In this document: positions 34,406-46,114 of the stretch, piece by piece
How the letters are laid out: every line of letters begins with the position of its first letter
Position numbering within the stretch: position 1 is the stretch's first letter
Program-made: the position numbers and the translations under genes
DNA from: Hymenopus coronatus
Taxonomy: Eukaryota; Arthropoda; Insecta; Mantodea; Hymenopodidae
Assembly (NCBI GenBank): GCA_030762935.1
Contig: CM060881.1
Span: 97,948,001 to 98,012,000, forward strand
Direction: 5' to 3'
Length of the DNA: 64,000 nucleotides
The notes under the pieces: generated by a model
What the model was told of the DNA's origin: nothing
The model's input: only the letters and a program-made list of their open reading frames with translations
The model's database searches: none

Positions 34406-34890
34406 GATCATACTAAAACAGCTTATTATGCATATTTCCATTCATTGATGACCTATGGAATAATATTCTGGAGAAATTCAGTAAATGCTATAAAAGTGTT
34501 CATTAAGCAATAAAAGGTGATAAGAATAATGGCAGGAGAAAGACGATCAACTCACTGCAAACCACTTTTCAATATATTTGGAATTTTACCATTAGCCTGT
34601 GAATATATTCTAACCATATTGCGATTTGTAATAAATAACCCAGAAAAGTTTACAAAAATGCAGATATTCATAACAAAGAGACCAGACACAGGCAGGACTT
34701 ACATAGACCAACAAATCATTTGCAGTCATTCCAAAAAGGGGTTGACACAAAGGAATAGTTTTGTTTAATTCACTTCCCACTTATATAAAAGAATTTCAAA
34801 TGAACAAAAACAAGTTTAGATCAGAATTAAAAAGATACCTTATTACTCGCACCTTCTATACAGAGGAGGATTTCATTCAATCAAAAAATA
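34406..34890 (+). pseudogene. LINE reverse-transcriptase C-terminal region
   Basis: A frame from 34406 encodes the thumb and C-terminus of an insect Jockey/CR1-like reverse transcriptase: TKTAYYAYFHSLMTYGIIFW, then VIRIMAGERR, HCKPLF, FGILPLACEYI and FVINNPEKF. There is one in-frame stop just before KVIRIMAG, and after about 34745 the homology moves to another frame with LFNSLPTYIKEF, KFRSELKRYLI and FYTEEDF. The catalytic core, endonuclease and ORF1 are absent, giving a 5'-truncated, frameshifted copy typical of LINE insertion. Confidence 0.85.
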
Positions 34891-35748
34891 TTGGTAATAA
34901 TGCAACATTGCAAATATAATAAATAAGAATATTCTAGGAATGCATATGTACGAGTAAGTTTTTGGAAACAGACATATAATTCAAAATTATGCAAAACTGA
35001 TACCCCTGAAAATTCATTGTCAGAGTTTAAATGTAATTCTTGACATGATCTACATCCTAGAGTTTGGGCATAGAGTCTAATCTCATAATAGAATCTACAG
35101 ATTGCAATGTTATGTATATAGTACTATTGTAACCACACTATGCCCCCAAGGATTAGGTTCCACTATTGTTTCAGTAACACCGACGTTGTTCTTGGACGTC
35201 GAATGATTTTTGTTTTGTTTCACAATATCTGGAATTAATATACTCTTTGAAAAATGTAGGTGTGAGATTCATTCTAACAATCTGTCTGTCTCTGTGGCTA
35301 AAACATTCGGATGAATATGGAAACATCATGCTTTTTTCAAACTGTATTTAAGCATATGTTTGAAATAGTAGCCTAAGTGAGAAAATATGTATCATTAAAT
35401 GAAGTGACTTCTTTTGATTGAACTTCGTGTAATTCTGTATAGCTGAGGAACAATGCGTAGTAAGGGCTCACTATTTAGGCTCATTACAATGCAACTCGTG
35501 TTTGTAGTGTAATTTCTAATATGATTTTGAACTATTGGTGAGTGCAGAATCTAGTGCAACTTGGGAAGTTGACGAATCTTCGTTTTTATTTTCATAAGAG
35601 CTCTTTCTATGATCTCCAAATTTGTCTATGCTTCTGCAGTAAACATTTGAATGCTATTTCCATATTTAACCAACTATTGGTTACTTGAAGTAATTTTTGG
35701 CTTAAAATCCTTGGTGAATAAGTACATAAATGGATAGCAGAATCACAG

Positions 35749-35751
<3 letters not shown>
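34891..35751. other. Probable LINE 3' UTR, then unassigned DNA
   Basis: A+T-rich sequence follows the LINE coding end. The part to about 35220 contains a short coding-like remnant but no firm end or poly-A tail is seen. The rest is unassigned. Confidence 0.4.

Positions 35752-35802
<51 letters not shown>
35752..35802. repeat. GT microsatellite
   Basis: A pure GT array of about 25 units. Confidence 0.97.
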
Positions 35803-35805
<3 letters not shown>

Positions 35806-36477
35806 TTTAAATTCATAGAGAAAGTCGCGTGAGTTTATCACAATACATGCACTTAAAATTCCAAACTTGTGGTTCTGAAAGCTTGAGATATTAGCAGATT
35901 TATATGTAGACTGAAAGGAACTTGCAAACAAAAATCCTCACATGATAGGGGGATTCAGCTAGAGTCCCTAGGGATGGCATCACTGCACATTAAAGGGATG
36001 GGTGTAGTATTGTATGGTGAACACAGGGGGCTAGAAATCTAATTATGAGCGACATCTGTTTGTTGTTCGGGAAGTGACCACCATTACTAATGGATACAAG
36101 GGGGACTTTTAACAATCGTGCCATATGACCAACAGTTCTAAAACACGTGACTGGTACGTTCGGAGTATGCGTTATACATGTAGAACGCGTGAGAAAGTTT
36201 AGGGGAATGTTTAAATATCATGTTATTGCTGTTTTGGCACACGGTCGGAATAATAATAATAATAATAATAATAATAACGTGGTCTTCTTACACGACCATT
36301 AACTGAAACCCTAGTAGTTCATAGTTACACATTTAAAATATTTTGGAAGGATTCACCAATTGTTAACAAGAAGAGTAGTTAAACTAGAGAGGGAGAGGGA
36401 GAGAGAGAAAGAGAGAGAGAGAGAGAGACAGAGAGAGAAGTAGAGGCTTCAATATATTTTCTTTATACTGCAAATGC

Positions 36478-36517
<40 letters not shown>

Positions 36518-36840
36518 GTTGTTGTTACTATCATTGCTATAGTTGTACTATTGTTGTTGTTACAGACATGTTTTTAAATTAATTTATTCATTGACTTCAG
36601 TATTGGGTCATACATGCCCGTTACGTTCTTTACGTAAAGGGAATGTTTTGATCTGGTAATCTTTCTGTTGGTTGCACTTACTTTTTATTTCCAGGTAACT
36701 TCTTTTTTATATTTGTTTTTTGTATTTTATTGCACATGAAATTCGCCCAGCTTCCCCTTTGTTTGAAAATCGTAACCACTCTGATTCGAGTGCTGGGCGA
36801 TAGCGGGGGAGGGGTCACCCATTGCCTTGACGGCTTGATT
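35803..36840. repeat. Unassigned DNA with several microsatellites
   Basis: Holds an AAT array at about 36249-36277, a GA array at about 36388-36440 and an ATT/GTT array at about 36479-36560. No gene is recognised. Confidence 0.8.
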
Positions 36841-37250
36841 TTTGACAAGGATACCTTCTCTGCGGTTTGGAGTCATATCCACCTCTGGATTTGATGTTGA
36901 GGTATCCATTTAGTAGTTCGGGTACCCTCATTGCGGTATGGAGTTATTTCCACATGGAATTGCTTTTTTGGATTTTCATCCTGAAGATAGGGTATCTTCA
37001 ATGCGGTTTAGAGTCATTTACACCCCTACTTTTTCATTTTATGATATCTTTACCTAGACAGGCCACTTTCACTGTGATTTGGAGTCCTGTTCATTCCTGG
37101 ATTTTATTTCGGGATCGCCTAGCCCTATGCAGGTCATAATTTGATTTCGGGGCGTCCTACCACTAAACAGGTCATCGTCACTATAGTTTGGAGTCATGTT
37201 TATTCCTGGATTTGATTTTGAGGCCCTACCCTTGGACAGGTTTTCTTCGA
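36841..37250. repeat. Degenerate ~71-bp minisatellite
   Basis: The landmark GTTTGGAGTCAT (with changes) recurs at 36865, 36936, 37006, 37077 and 37186, giving spacings of 71, 70, 71 and 109 bp; the last includes a truncated unit. Each is followed by TTCATTCCTGGATTTGATTT-like sequence and preceded by ACAGGT-type sequence. The period is not a multiple of three, so it is unlikely to encode a repeated protein. Confidence 0.85.
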
Positions 37251-37419
37251 GTTTTGGCAATTTTTGTAATAGTATAAACAAAGATTCAAAATGTATCTTG
37301 AGAGTATTCGGATTTAAATTTTCCTTTGTTTTGATTATTTGTGAAATAACTAAAATATTAAATAATTATTAAACTGGTAGAAAAAGTCATCATCTACATG
37401 GGTTAAGCTCATGGGGCTG

Positions 37420-37580
37420 TTCCGGTTCCAAGCAACCTTATAATTGTTCTGTCGTTTGTTTCCGCGGTTTGACTATGTTTATTTTTGCTGAAGGTCTATA
37501 ATTTAGTATTCTTTTGTGGATATGGTCACTATCCAACCTTTCCAATGTGAGAGCCAATTCATTCCTAATGTCTTCATTTT
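37420..37580 (-). pseudogene. LINE C-terminal tail fragment
   Basis: A minus-strand frame reads EDIRNELALTLERLDSDHIH, then KRILNYRPSAK and KPRK. This follows the extreme C-terminus of many insect reverse transcriptases (pattern R-x-x-D-R-I-x-K-x-x-L-x-Y-x-P-x-G-x-R-x-x-G-R-P-x-x-R-W). It ends at a TAA, with a shifted continuation (LGTGTAP) that fits the usual last residues. Nothing further upstream is recognised. Clade unknown. Confidence 0.5.
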
Positions 37581-38161
37581 TTTTTTCTAGAGTGTACCAG
37601 GGGCCATACTGCTCCTTTGTTGTAAAGAGTTGCAGAAATCAACGGGGCTATTTAAATTAAAAACCTGCCAGTGAGGAATTGGCGTGAGTGAAGTTCGTTT
37701 TACCACTCTTTCTTATCAGCAAAGACAGTGAGCGGGTGGCATTCATTGAGAAAGGCATTTGAATTTGACACATGAAACTTTTTAGCTTATAATTTGTAAC
37801 TTTTACAAGTTCATATTTAGATGATTTGATGTTCTTGTCTTCAAGATATTCCGTAATGATTGTTTATAAATTTAACAAATATGCGAACATTAAATTGCTT
37901 ATATTTTAGGAATTATTACTGCTGTTTCTGTTTATACTTTGGGGTACGTAAATGTCATCTAGGCCCTATTCACATTGAAGACCTAGCGTTAACATAATGT
38001 AGCACAAGCACAAAGGAGGGATGTTCACAATGCAGCTGTACATGTATCGCAAGCAGATGGCACGAGCTTCTGTAGGTCCGTAAATTACATGTGACGGTCT
38101 TCTGAGCAAGCCTCAAATTTGACAAAATAATCAATAATACCCAAATAAAAATTAATATAAT

Positions 38162-38192
<31 letters not shown>

Positions 38193-38784
38193 AGATATAG
38201 GATATAAAATCTGATATCAAGCAAGTATCAGATTAACTATAGCGACAGCATTTAAAATGGATAGGCACCGTTGAGTTATAAATGGAATAAAATATCGAAT
38301 CGTAGGCGTATGTGATTTAGAAGCTGGCAATACATGTAGAAGAAATGCAGAATAGTTTTCTCTAGGTACGCAACGCGAACACAAAGATGTACACACGAAT
38401 GCTTCCATCAAATAATATTGGTGCAAAATTTTGCACTTATTCTGCGTCTGCGCTTACTTATCATTATCTTAGGCTTTACTTTGCAAAGATGACTGATACT
38501 TTAAAAGGTGTCACATTATAAGAACCGATAACAACTTGCAGGTCGCACAATACATTGCACTCGGTGTATAGGTAAAGATATTTGAAAATCGAATTTATAA
38601 AATATTAGCCAGTTTAGGGGGGAACAACCTTTTTAACGTGGAATTATTGGTTATGTTTAATCCCTTTAAAACGGCTAATCAAATACGAATTCCTTAATAT
38701 CATAGCTATTATTGTTATTATTATTATTTTATTACTAGTGGTAGTATTAGTAGTATCATTATCGTTTTATGCAATTTTTATTTT
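37581..38784. other. Unassigned DNA with TA microsatellite
   Basis: TA array at about 38165-38192. No gene or named repeat is recognised. Confidence 0.5.
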
Positions 38785-39145
38785 ATGCACAGTAAGCAGA
38801 GAACACAATGAATACCACGTATAAATTCACTATCCATATTTCACCGAAAATACACGTGTTAAGGTCCCCTGAACCTAAAAAACATTTTTAAAAGAGAGTC
38901 TGCACAGTTGTATGTCTGTGTGTTTGTCAGCAGAACTGAAAAAGAGTGATCATTATTAACCTTGGTATATATGTTCTGCACATTACAAAGATGCAACGAA
39001 ATGTGTAGTTAACGCCATTTCTCAAACATGTATAACGACGTAAGTAAAAAAATGAAACTTTTGTAAAATATGTTGCTCAGGATATATAAAAACAAACGAT
39101 AGTTAGTAGAGAAAGTAATGTGAATGCATACCCTAGCTTTGTTTT
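38785..39145 (-). mobile_element. Family H copy with large internal deletion
   Basis: Its 3' block in reverse (TATTTCACCGAAAATACACG, CCCCTGAACCTAAAAAACA, a GT-rich site near 38910) is joined to the 5' end in reverse (GTAGAGAAAGTAATGTGAAT). The middle of the element is missing. Confidence 0.6.
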
Positions 39146-39464
39146 TTAAGTGTTTCATTTCGAGCACAGTACGTATACACAGAAGAGGCGGAATGAATTT
39201 TTAATGCACCTCCCACGGGATTGGCAAATCCAGTATTCGTGACGGATTTAAGGCAGATGGTACGCTTTGTGACTTGCATAAACTGCGCTTTAAAGCTCTC
39301 GCTGATCTACGAATCCTAACTCCTACCTCGTGTTTACAAACATACGTAGTTAAATGTGGAATGTTCGGATGATTCGTGCTGTATTTCAGGTTCTTTATCC
39401 TAGTTTCTCCCATTCACATAGACTCCAAGAGGTAATTCGTCTCCACTTTAAAAAGCCTGAGGTT
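39146..39464. other. Unassigned
   Basis: No recognisable feature. A minus-strand open stretch at 39201-39413 has no motif. Confidence 0.35.
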
Positions 39465-39775
39465 TTATATACACGGCTGAGCGGGAAGCCGACTCGTGGT
39501 TTTTTTCGGGGTTTCCCTGGATCGTCTGGCGAATACTGGGTAGGGTTCTTTCAACCCACAAATTTCCTTCCCTCCATGTCATTTCCATTGTCGTTTCATT
39601 TACCGTCAGCCCGTTGGTACCTTTCAGGCCTAAGTATTGGCGATGGTGATTGGTGCAGAGTGGCAGGAAAAACGATACTCATTGTGTATCTCCGACCCTG
39701 GCTTCAGATGGTACTGAATGAAGCCCCCCCCTGGTGGGGACGTTTGACCCTGTGTGGTACTTTAAAACTGGAGCG
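39465..39775 (+). mobile_element. SINE-like family B copy
   Basis: CGGGGTTTCCCTGGATCGTC, TCCATGTCATTTCCATTGTC, GGCGATGGTGATTGGTGCAG and GGCAGGAAAAACGATACTCA match the 8430-8870 and 28760-29105 copies. It directly abuts, and probably truncates, the family H copy that follows. Confidence 0.75.
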
Positions 39776-40470
39776 GAAATAAGGGAAGGTACTAGGCTAA
39801 AGCAATAGTCAAATGGTTTAAAAACTAACGCTATGCGTTTGTCACTGAAATACGCTTTTCTTTCCAAGGCTAGGAGTAAAGCAAAGGAGATATGAAACGA
39901 ATGATAACTTCCTGTATAATAAAAGTTTAAGTAGTTTAAGGTTGAAACAAAAACAAAGAATATCTCGGAAAGGCTTAACTCTACCAAAAAGAATATATGA
40001 CACAAATCGTGTAGTAAGTGTTTGTCGATCTCTTACGGTTTACCAGTTATACAAAGGTCATCCAGAATGAACAGGTCTTCGGAAGCAATTCCGAGAAAAT
40101 TCAAGATATACTTTTTGTTTGTAATAAAACTATCTTACCTGTAAGATATTTTAATCAAAATCGTTTGAACTATTTTGAGAAAATAGAACATTTCGATTTC
40201 CCTAAAAATCTTCGTGCCGCATCCTCAAAACCACTGAATTTAAATATCAAGTTTGGCATTTAACCAACTTTTCGTTTTTTAGTAATGCTATACACACACA
40301 CATACACACATAGAGATGCACATGGGCCTTTTTTCTTAAAATGCTTTTTACGAATTCAGGGATCCTCAAAATATGCATTTCCGGTGAAATCTCTGCATAG
40401 AATTTTGGTGGAACACACCTGCTCTATCTGCTATGTGTATGTACAAACGTGATAGAGAAAGAAAGACAGG
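39776..40470 (+). mobile_element. Family H copy, 5'-truncated
   Basis: It starts at the AAATAAGGGAAGGTACTAGG block and runs through AACAAAGAATATCTCGGAAA, CAGTTATACAAAGGTCATCC, TTTTAATCAAAATCG, CTTCGTGCCGCATCC, a CA tract near 40295-40312 and ATTTCCGGTGAAATCTCTGC to a degraded 3' end GATAGAGAAAGAAA. Confidence 0.75.
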
Positions 40471-40694
40471 GCACTGTCATAGCAGAAGATCCTTTTTAGT
40501 AAACTTCAGCTAGAAATGCACTTAGAATAACACAACGAATCAAAGTAACGCCTAATTTTAAATTGTCGAAATTATACAAACTTTCTGAATTAATTTTGTA
40601 ATCTCGAGTCATTGGTTCGTTAGAAATGGATGTAACATCTGCTGGAAAAGAAAGGTCGGCCGTAAGGAGATCAAAGAGGAGTACACTGTATCTT

Positions 40695-40850
40695 ACCTCA
40701 TTGTTCGTCCCTGGGTTTTCGTTGGGAGTCAGAATCTCGAAGGTGCCGGCATAATAGAGGCGATTTATAGCTCTAAATTATAAAATGTCATTGTTAATTA
40801 ACTACCAAGTTCACACAAACTCCCCTGAAACGAACTAGCCCTGATTGGCT
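40695..40850 (-). promoter_or_regulatory. Possible minus-strand promoter, short first exon and donor
   Basis: Read on the minus strand: a CCAAT box (844-848 of the 40-kb block, i.e. 40848-40844), a TATA-like CTATAAATC (40770-40762), then about 65 bp later AACAATGAG|GTAAGATAC with an ATG at 40701-40699 and a donor GT at 40696-40695. The spacing fits a short exon with a start codon split by an intron. Every motif is short and could occur by chance; nothing downstream confirms a gene. Confidence 0.2.
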
Positions 40851-41594
40851 AAGGAACATGTGATTATGTCATGATTACGGCGTCGCAGAGTTTTTGCTAC
40901 TACGCAACCGCTTTTCTTTGACACAGAATCTTATGCAGTTCTAAACACCGCAAATTGCAAGACCCTTCTCCAAGTCTTTAAACGCTTCTTTGTTGTGTTG
41001 CAAGGCAGATCATTTTTTTTATTAAGCTTTCATCTGCATACCTCGTTACAATAATAACATTACATGCGTTCAAAACATTAGTACATGCTATCTTCACATT
41101 TGTTTTCCATTATATAATAGTGATAATTATTACACTAAATAATGATATATATATATATATATCTACTTAAATTTGGTTTTAAAAATAAACTTATTGTAGT
41201 CAAATGTTTAGATTAGTTTTATAATTACTTTGTGCTCAGAATTAGTACATATTAATTATGTAAGTTATTTACACTTTTTATATATCTATCGATTTAATAT
41301 ATTTATAAAAATGCCGGAATGTTAGTTGTTAGATTACTGGCAGACCAGGTATCTCAATTATGAGTAACCTTTTTATTAATATTGTTCTGTAACGTTCTAT
41401 GTCCATGCAGTCTTATATGAGATAGTTAACTGCTTGTTGGCCTATGTTACATGAGCAGGTAGAGTCCTCTATTATGTGAAATCGATGTAAATTAGATTTA
41501 GGTTTCTCGTAGCTGTTCGAAATGGTTTAAATTCTCGGTTTGTTGGGAGATTTATTTTCAATTTTTCTTTAATTGAGGGAAAAAAAGGATTTAG
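40851..41594. other. Unassigned, partly LINE tail
   Basis: A+T-rich, with a TA array at about 41149-41162. From about 41320 to 41594, out-of-frame minus-strand traces continue the LINE fragment that follows. Confidence 0.4.
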
Positions 41595-41882
41595 TCACTG
41601 CTTCTTTTGTGGTATTATTCCATATAGTCTGACATTCCACATACCTGACCTTTTAATTTCTGATTTGGTGAATTCCAATTTGAGAATTTTATTGTATATT
41701 ATTGCGTCTCCTGTATATGCTTCTTTAGCCAATCTGTCAGCCAATTCATTACCTATGATGCCAAATTGGGTCTTCACCCAACAGAAGTGGATCTTCCAGT
41801 AACGTCGTTGTAGCACCAATCCAGCATTATGAATATTATTAGCACGTATCCATAGTTGACGTAATTTGCATACAAAAACCAT
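41595..41882 (-). pseudogene. LINE RNase H domain fragment
   Basis: A minus-strand frame of about 95 codons carries the end of an RNase H domain of a non-LTR retrotransposon (Jockey/I/R1-type organisation): IHFCWVKTQFGIIGNELADR followed by LAKEA. The Asp of GNELADRLAKEA is retained, as in the family consensus. The earlier RNase H strands, reverse transcriptase and endonuclease are missing, and downstream sequence shows stops. The RNase H in such elements removes RNA from the RNA:DNA hybrid during reverse transcription. A family H fragment begins at its upstream edge (41905) and may have interrupted it. Confidence 0.8.
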
Positions 41883-41904
41883 ACATAATTAATAACAAAA
41901 TAGA

Positions 41905-42290
41905 GGAATTCCAAAACCAATGAAAACATATGCGTACGACAGTAAAAAAAGATGTATTTGAATGCATATTTACCTAGAATAACTCTTTGTAAATTGTCCA
42001 TGTGCCTGTCTCTATGTGTATATGCATAGCTTAAGTAAAAAACGAAAACTCGAATGAATACCAAACTTGCTAAGTAAGTTTAGTAGGCATTTTCCAAAGA
42101 TGTGACAAAGAGTTACAAGAAAATTCCCTTAAGCCAAACTACCTTTGCATGGAAAAATGTTTCGATATATTTAATTTTTGCTAAATATCTGTAGTATTTT
42201 GATTAAAACACTGTACATTAAAGATATTTTGTAATGAACAAAATTTTACTTCATGATTTTCTAAGAGGTCCTCTTAAGTCCTCTTCCGAA
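41905..42290 (-). mobile_element. Family H copy, middle part
   Basis: ATGCATAGCTTAAGTAAAAAACG, ATACCAAACTTGCTAAGTAAG, TTTTCCAAAGATGTGACAAAG, CAAACTACCTTTGCATGGAAA and TTGATTAAAACACTGTACATT match the family in reverse, diverged. Confidence 0.65.
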
Positions 42291-42327
42291 CGAAGCTTTT
42301 TATTAACATTTTTTATTTGGATAGCAG

Positions 42328-42484
42328 GCTGTTCCAGCTTGGCTGGGCGCCAAAGAGCAGCAACTTGCACAGATGTACATCCGCAGTATGCAATACGCCT
42401 GAGCATTGAGTGCAACCTATCATCACGATAGAATCAAGAGACATAGGGTGTACTCTGGTTCAGACGAGTAGAGCTGGAACACCC
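42328..42484. mobile_element. MITE-like element, copy 1
   Basis: GCTGTTCCAGCTTGGCTGGG at the left is matched in reverse by GAGCTGGAACACCC at the right. Internal sequence (GCGCCAAA, GTATGCAATACGCCTGAGCA) is homologous to 54317-54592. Confidence 0.6.
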
Positions 42485-42657
42485 AACGAGATAAATTTTG
42501 TACAATTCTATTATGGGTAAGCCATAATACGGGAGACAAACACTTACTGGCATCAGTCATTTTCCAGATATTCGTCATTATTGGCTTGCTGCCGCTATTC
42601 ACTTGTTTTTCTCGATGTCACTGTCAGAGTAGAAGTTAAGGCCAGCATTAATGACTC

Positions 42658-42750
42658 CTTGCCCTCCGTGGTATAGTGATAATTTGAGGATGAAAACATC
42701 CTTAGTATAGTTTCCTTCGAAGGGAAGTAATACTACTGGCCCCAAGTAAT
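42658..42750 (+). mobile_element. Family E SINE, deleted copy
   Basis: GCCCTCCGTGGTATAGTGAT (head) is followed shortly by TTCCTTCGAAGGGAAGTAA and ACTGGCCCC. The B-box part is missing by internal deletion. Confidence 0.6.
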
Positions 42751-43150
42751 GTTTATTTGCACTTAAAATAACCCCCATACCTTGAAAGAAAAGGCCCCTT
42801 AGCTAATTTTTATAATTTTCACGTCCGCAAATTGTGATTTTGTCCTATGGTGCCATTAGTGGGCGACGAGTTGATCCCTGGCACTATATGTGCAAATTGA
42901 CTACTAGAAATTGCATTGATCGAGAAGGGACCGGCAAAGTTACGCAATAGCCGACATGGCGTGACCAAACTTGAATAGAATTGATTTTTGACTCGCATTT
43001 AAACATCAGACTTTTTCAGTTTCTTGCGTTTCCCTTAATTACAATAACATGTGAAACTAACGTATTTCTGCAAAGGTTTATTTCAACTACCATGAAATAG
43101 AAAAGGAATATTTAGTAAAAACAGTTTGTAGAAGTTATATAAAAATTTTG
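42751..43150. other. Unassigned
   Basis: No recognisable gene. A short minus-strand family H-like scrap occurs around 43090-43140. Confidence 0.4.
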
Positions 43151-43156
43151 ATGTGT

Positions 43157-43857
43157 TCCATTAACGTGACTTTCTCTACATCTCTGTAACAAGAAGGGTG
43201 TATTTAGATTTCAATCAGTTAAAAGTATAGTAATTGCTCCTGCTAAAACTGGAAATTATTGTTAAACAGCTTATGCTTCTATTTACTTCATGGTAATTGA
43301 GAAAAATTAGCAGAAATAGTCTTATTACTTGTTTCCTTGTACGTAGAAGCGAAATAAAGGAGTACCATACGTTAAAATGGTAGTCAATAGCTGGTTTCTC
43401 TGTGACTTAAGTTTCTTTGTTTGTATGGACAGAAGTTGACAAATGCTCATGTGAGAAAAGTACAAGTTTTTTAAAACTGAAACCAGTAACAAGGAATATC
43501 TCAAAAACGATCAACTCCACGAAAAAAATGTATGTGGCATAAATTGTGTGTTTTATCCTGATCTACATTTTTGGTGTAGTACGTTTTTGTCTATCTCTTA
43601 CAGTTTACCAATTATACAAAATTCAATAAAAATCATCCAGAATAAAGAGGTTCTTAGAGATTATTTCCAGAAAATTCAAGATATATATTTTGTTTGGCAT
43701 GTAAATATCTTAAATATAAAAGATTTTAAACAAAACCGTTAGGGCCATTTTTGAGAAAATCAAAATGTTCGAACTTTTTCCATGTAAACGGTAGTTTGGG
43801 GTGTTTTTTGAAAATCTTCGGGACAAAACCTTAGGAGATACCAAACTTAAATACACT

Positions 43858-43891
<34 letters not shown>

Positions 43892-44042
43892 TGCACACAC
43901 GAAACTTTTTTCCAGAAATACTTTTTATGGATTCGGGACACAAAACATGTATTTCCGGTGAAATCTCGGTATCGAATTTTGGGTGGATTACACTACCTTC
44001 TCTGTACGCTATGTCCATAGTACTTGTAGAGAAAGTAATAAA
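43157..44042 (+). mobile_element. Family H, near-full-length copy
   Basis: TTGATGTGTTCCATTAACGTG and ACTTTCTCTACATCTCTG at the 5' end; GGTAGTTTGGGGTG; a CA tract at 43860-43890; ATTTCCGGTGAAATCTCGGT; CTATGTCCATAGTACTTGTAGAGAAAG at the 3' end. An extra minus-strand 5' terminus scrap follows at about 44055-44090. It has no reading frame beyond chance. Confidence 0.8.
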
Positions 44043-44090
44043 TGATAGTGAATAGAGAAAGCAATATGAATGTAAACCATCAAAGATATT

Positions 44091-46114
44091 TTTTCTCCAG
44101 CGCTCAAGGGAAGTGGAATTTAATTAACAAAACGTTCCCCTTCCTGCGTCGCTAATGTCGCAGGGTAGCTTTGTAAAGGAAGCAGTAGGAAGTTTAGTAA
44201 TTGGGGTACCAATAAAATAAAGCAAAGGTGTAGAAACGACGCTACAATGGACAGTGTGCAACCGTTAATGTCCTGGCCGGCAGCCACGTGGCAACAAACT
44301 GGAATAAATAGTAATTAGCTAATTGGTCACCATGCTGCCATTTTGCTTGCAACACTGGGCACGTTCACACAACGGTGATTCAGTGAGGTTTCCGCTTGCC
44401 TGGCCACATTCAGAGAATCAATCAATGGCTTTCCGACCGCACATGCAGTACTCCACTCATAAAACATTCATGTCTACCGCTGCCATTTTGCATAACTGTG
44501 AGATTACAACTGTACCGTTATCATCCAGCGAGGCGGCACATTGTGATAGCAAATGCCTCGATGTCTGTGTACAGGGATGTCCAGGGTTTGGACATAAAAT
44601 ACATAAATTGTAATGTATCTGTTGATCCAACATCTAGGGAGGTGTGGAAAGCTTGCGGCCTCACTATGTAGAATCTCCCCTAAACGCATTATCTGGTTCT
44701 AATCAAGTTGCATCCATTCTCTGCAACTGTATCTACCTGCTCGTCGCCTAGCCTTCGCACGTACCCTGGTGAGGAGGTCTCAATACTTCTTGAGACATTA
44801 AGAAGTTATACTTAGTTCTTGAAGTGACCATTGGGCATTTCCTCAATTGTTGTGGTATACCCGCCATTACTCGGTTGGCTGTTTGCAGTAGAAATCCACT
44901 AAGCGGTGAGGTCCCCACATCCCTCACTTGTCTTTCAACACCCCCCCCCAATCTTACAGATACAATAAATTTTGTCTATTTCTGGTGCCAAACAATCTGC
45001 TTCTATCCACTGTTTTGACTGCTGTCTGAATTCTGTGATTATGGACCCAATTCTGAGACACAGCAATAAACTGGCGTACATAATCAGTTTTGTTAAACTT
45101 TTCTTAGTTTATGTAGTAGGTATAGTAGCTGTCCCAGAAGTACCGACCTGAGGTTTAAATAGCGGTTGTTGTTTCAAACAACAATGCTAAAAATTACCAA
45201 CCTTAGAAAGTTTAAGTTTGAAGTTTGACGATTTTACATTGTTTAGCATTTGTTTGGCAGCCGTCATTAGTGCATACTCTCAACGAATTTGTAGACATGG
45301 ATAAAACTGGTCAACGTCACAGAATAGAGAGTTTACAGAAAGGAAACTCGAGGGCGGCTCCTTTAATGTGCATGAAACTAAGCACTGTGCTGGACACCTT
45401 ATTGGGATCTAGTAAACGCAAAGCGAAAGCTGTTTATTACATATGGTTTTAAGCAAATTAAAGCGTCTAAAATAATAAAGCAAGAACATATGTAATAAAA
45501 ATCTCACGTGCGGTGTACATATGACTTCCCCTGCTTGCTCTTCTACAAACTATTTACCTATACGACAGCTTATTCTTTGTTACCACGAGAACGTTTACAA
45601 ATAATAATTTGGCAAATTCCATACCATTTATCTCGATATAGTTTTCCTGTTTATTATGCAGGTGTTAGTACAAAGTATAGACAGGGAGAGTTTTTATTCA
45701 AATCTATATTTTTCTAAGATTCTTATTACTGAAAAATCAAAAATAAATGATAAAAATCTTCCGCAAAGGATACTTTTAATTACTTTGGATCGTATATGAA
45801 AAAGTTTAGAGTACCTGAATGAAATTCCGTCGTGAGCAATATTTTGAACAACGAAAATGCCTAGCAACAAAGAAGTAATAATATTTTTATTTTAAAAGAA
45901 ATGAGTTTGATTTCTTAATTATCTATCTTATTGCAACTAAAAATTAAGCGAAATTTTGTGTTTACATCATTGATTCTTAATAATTCTTATACCCTTAATT
46001 TCATAACGACTTCAAACAACAGCTTGTTTCAAGTGCTTAATGCATACATTTCAACGCATCCAAGCGTTTGCTCCAATTCTACTCATTAACTTTTAAGAGG
46101 ATCTTCATGAAAGC
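44091..46114. other. Unassigned mixed DNA
   Basis: Moderately G+C-rich between 44130 and 45000, with several short open frames on both strands (for example 44323-44613 and 45225-45452); none has a recognisable motif. GCTGTCCCAGAAGTACCGAC at 45130 resembles a transposon terminus, but no partner was found. It might hold an unrecognised element. Confidence 0.35.

Noticed and set aside
36727..37281. Minus-strand repeated peptide with MTPN motifs
   Set aside because: Repeat spacing of 70-71 bp does not keep one frame; several units contain stops.
43801..44055. Open frames spanning family H copies (for example here and at 23264-23551, 56530-56808)
   Set aside because: Similar peptides recur because the DNA repeat recurs; frames shift between copies and always cross the CA microsatellite.
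44323..44671. Two overlapping open frames as a Harbinger-type transposase
   Set aside because: A phrase near RRHIVIANAS briefly looked suggestive, but no catalytic motif or inverted ends were found.
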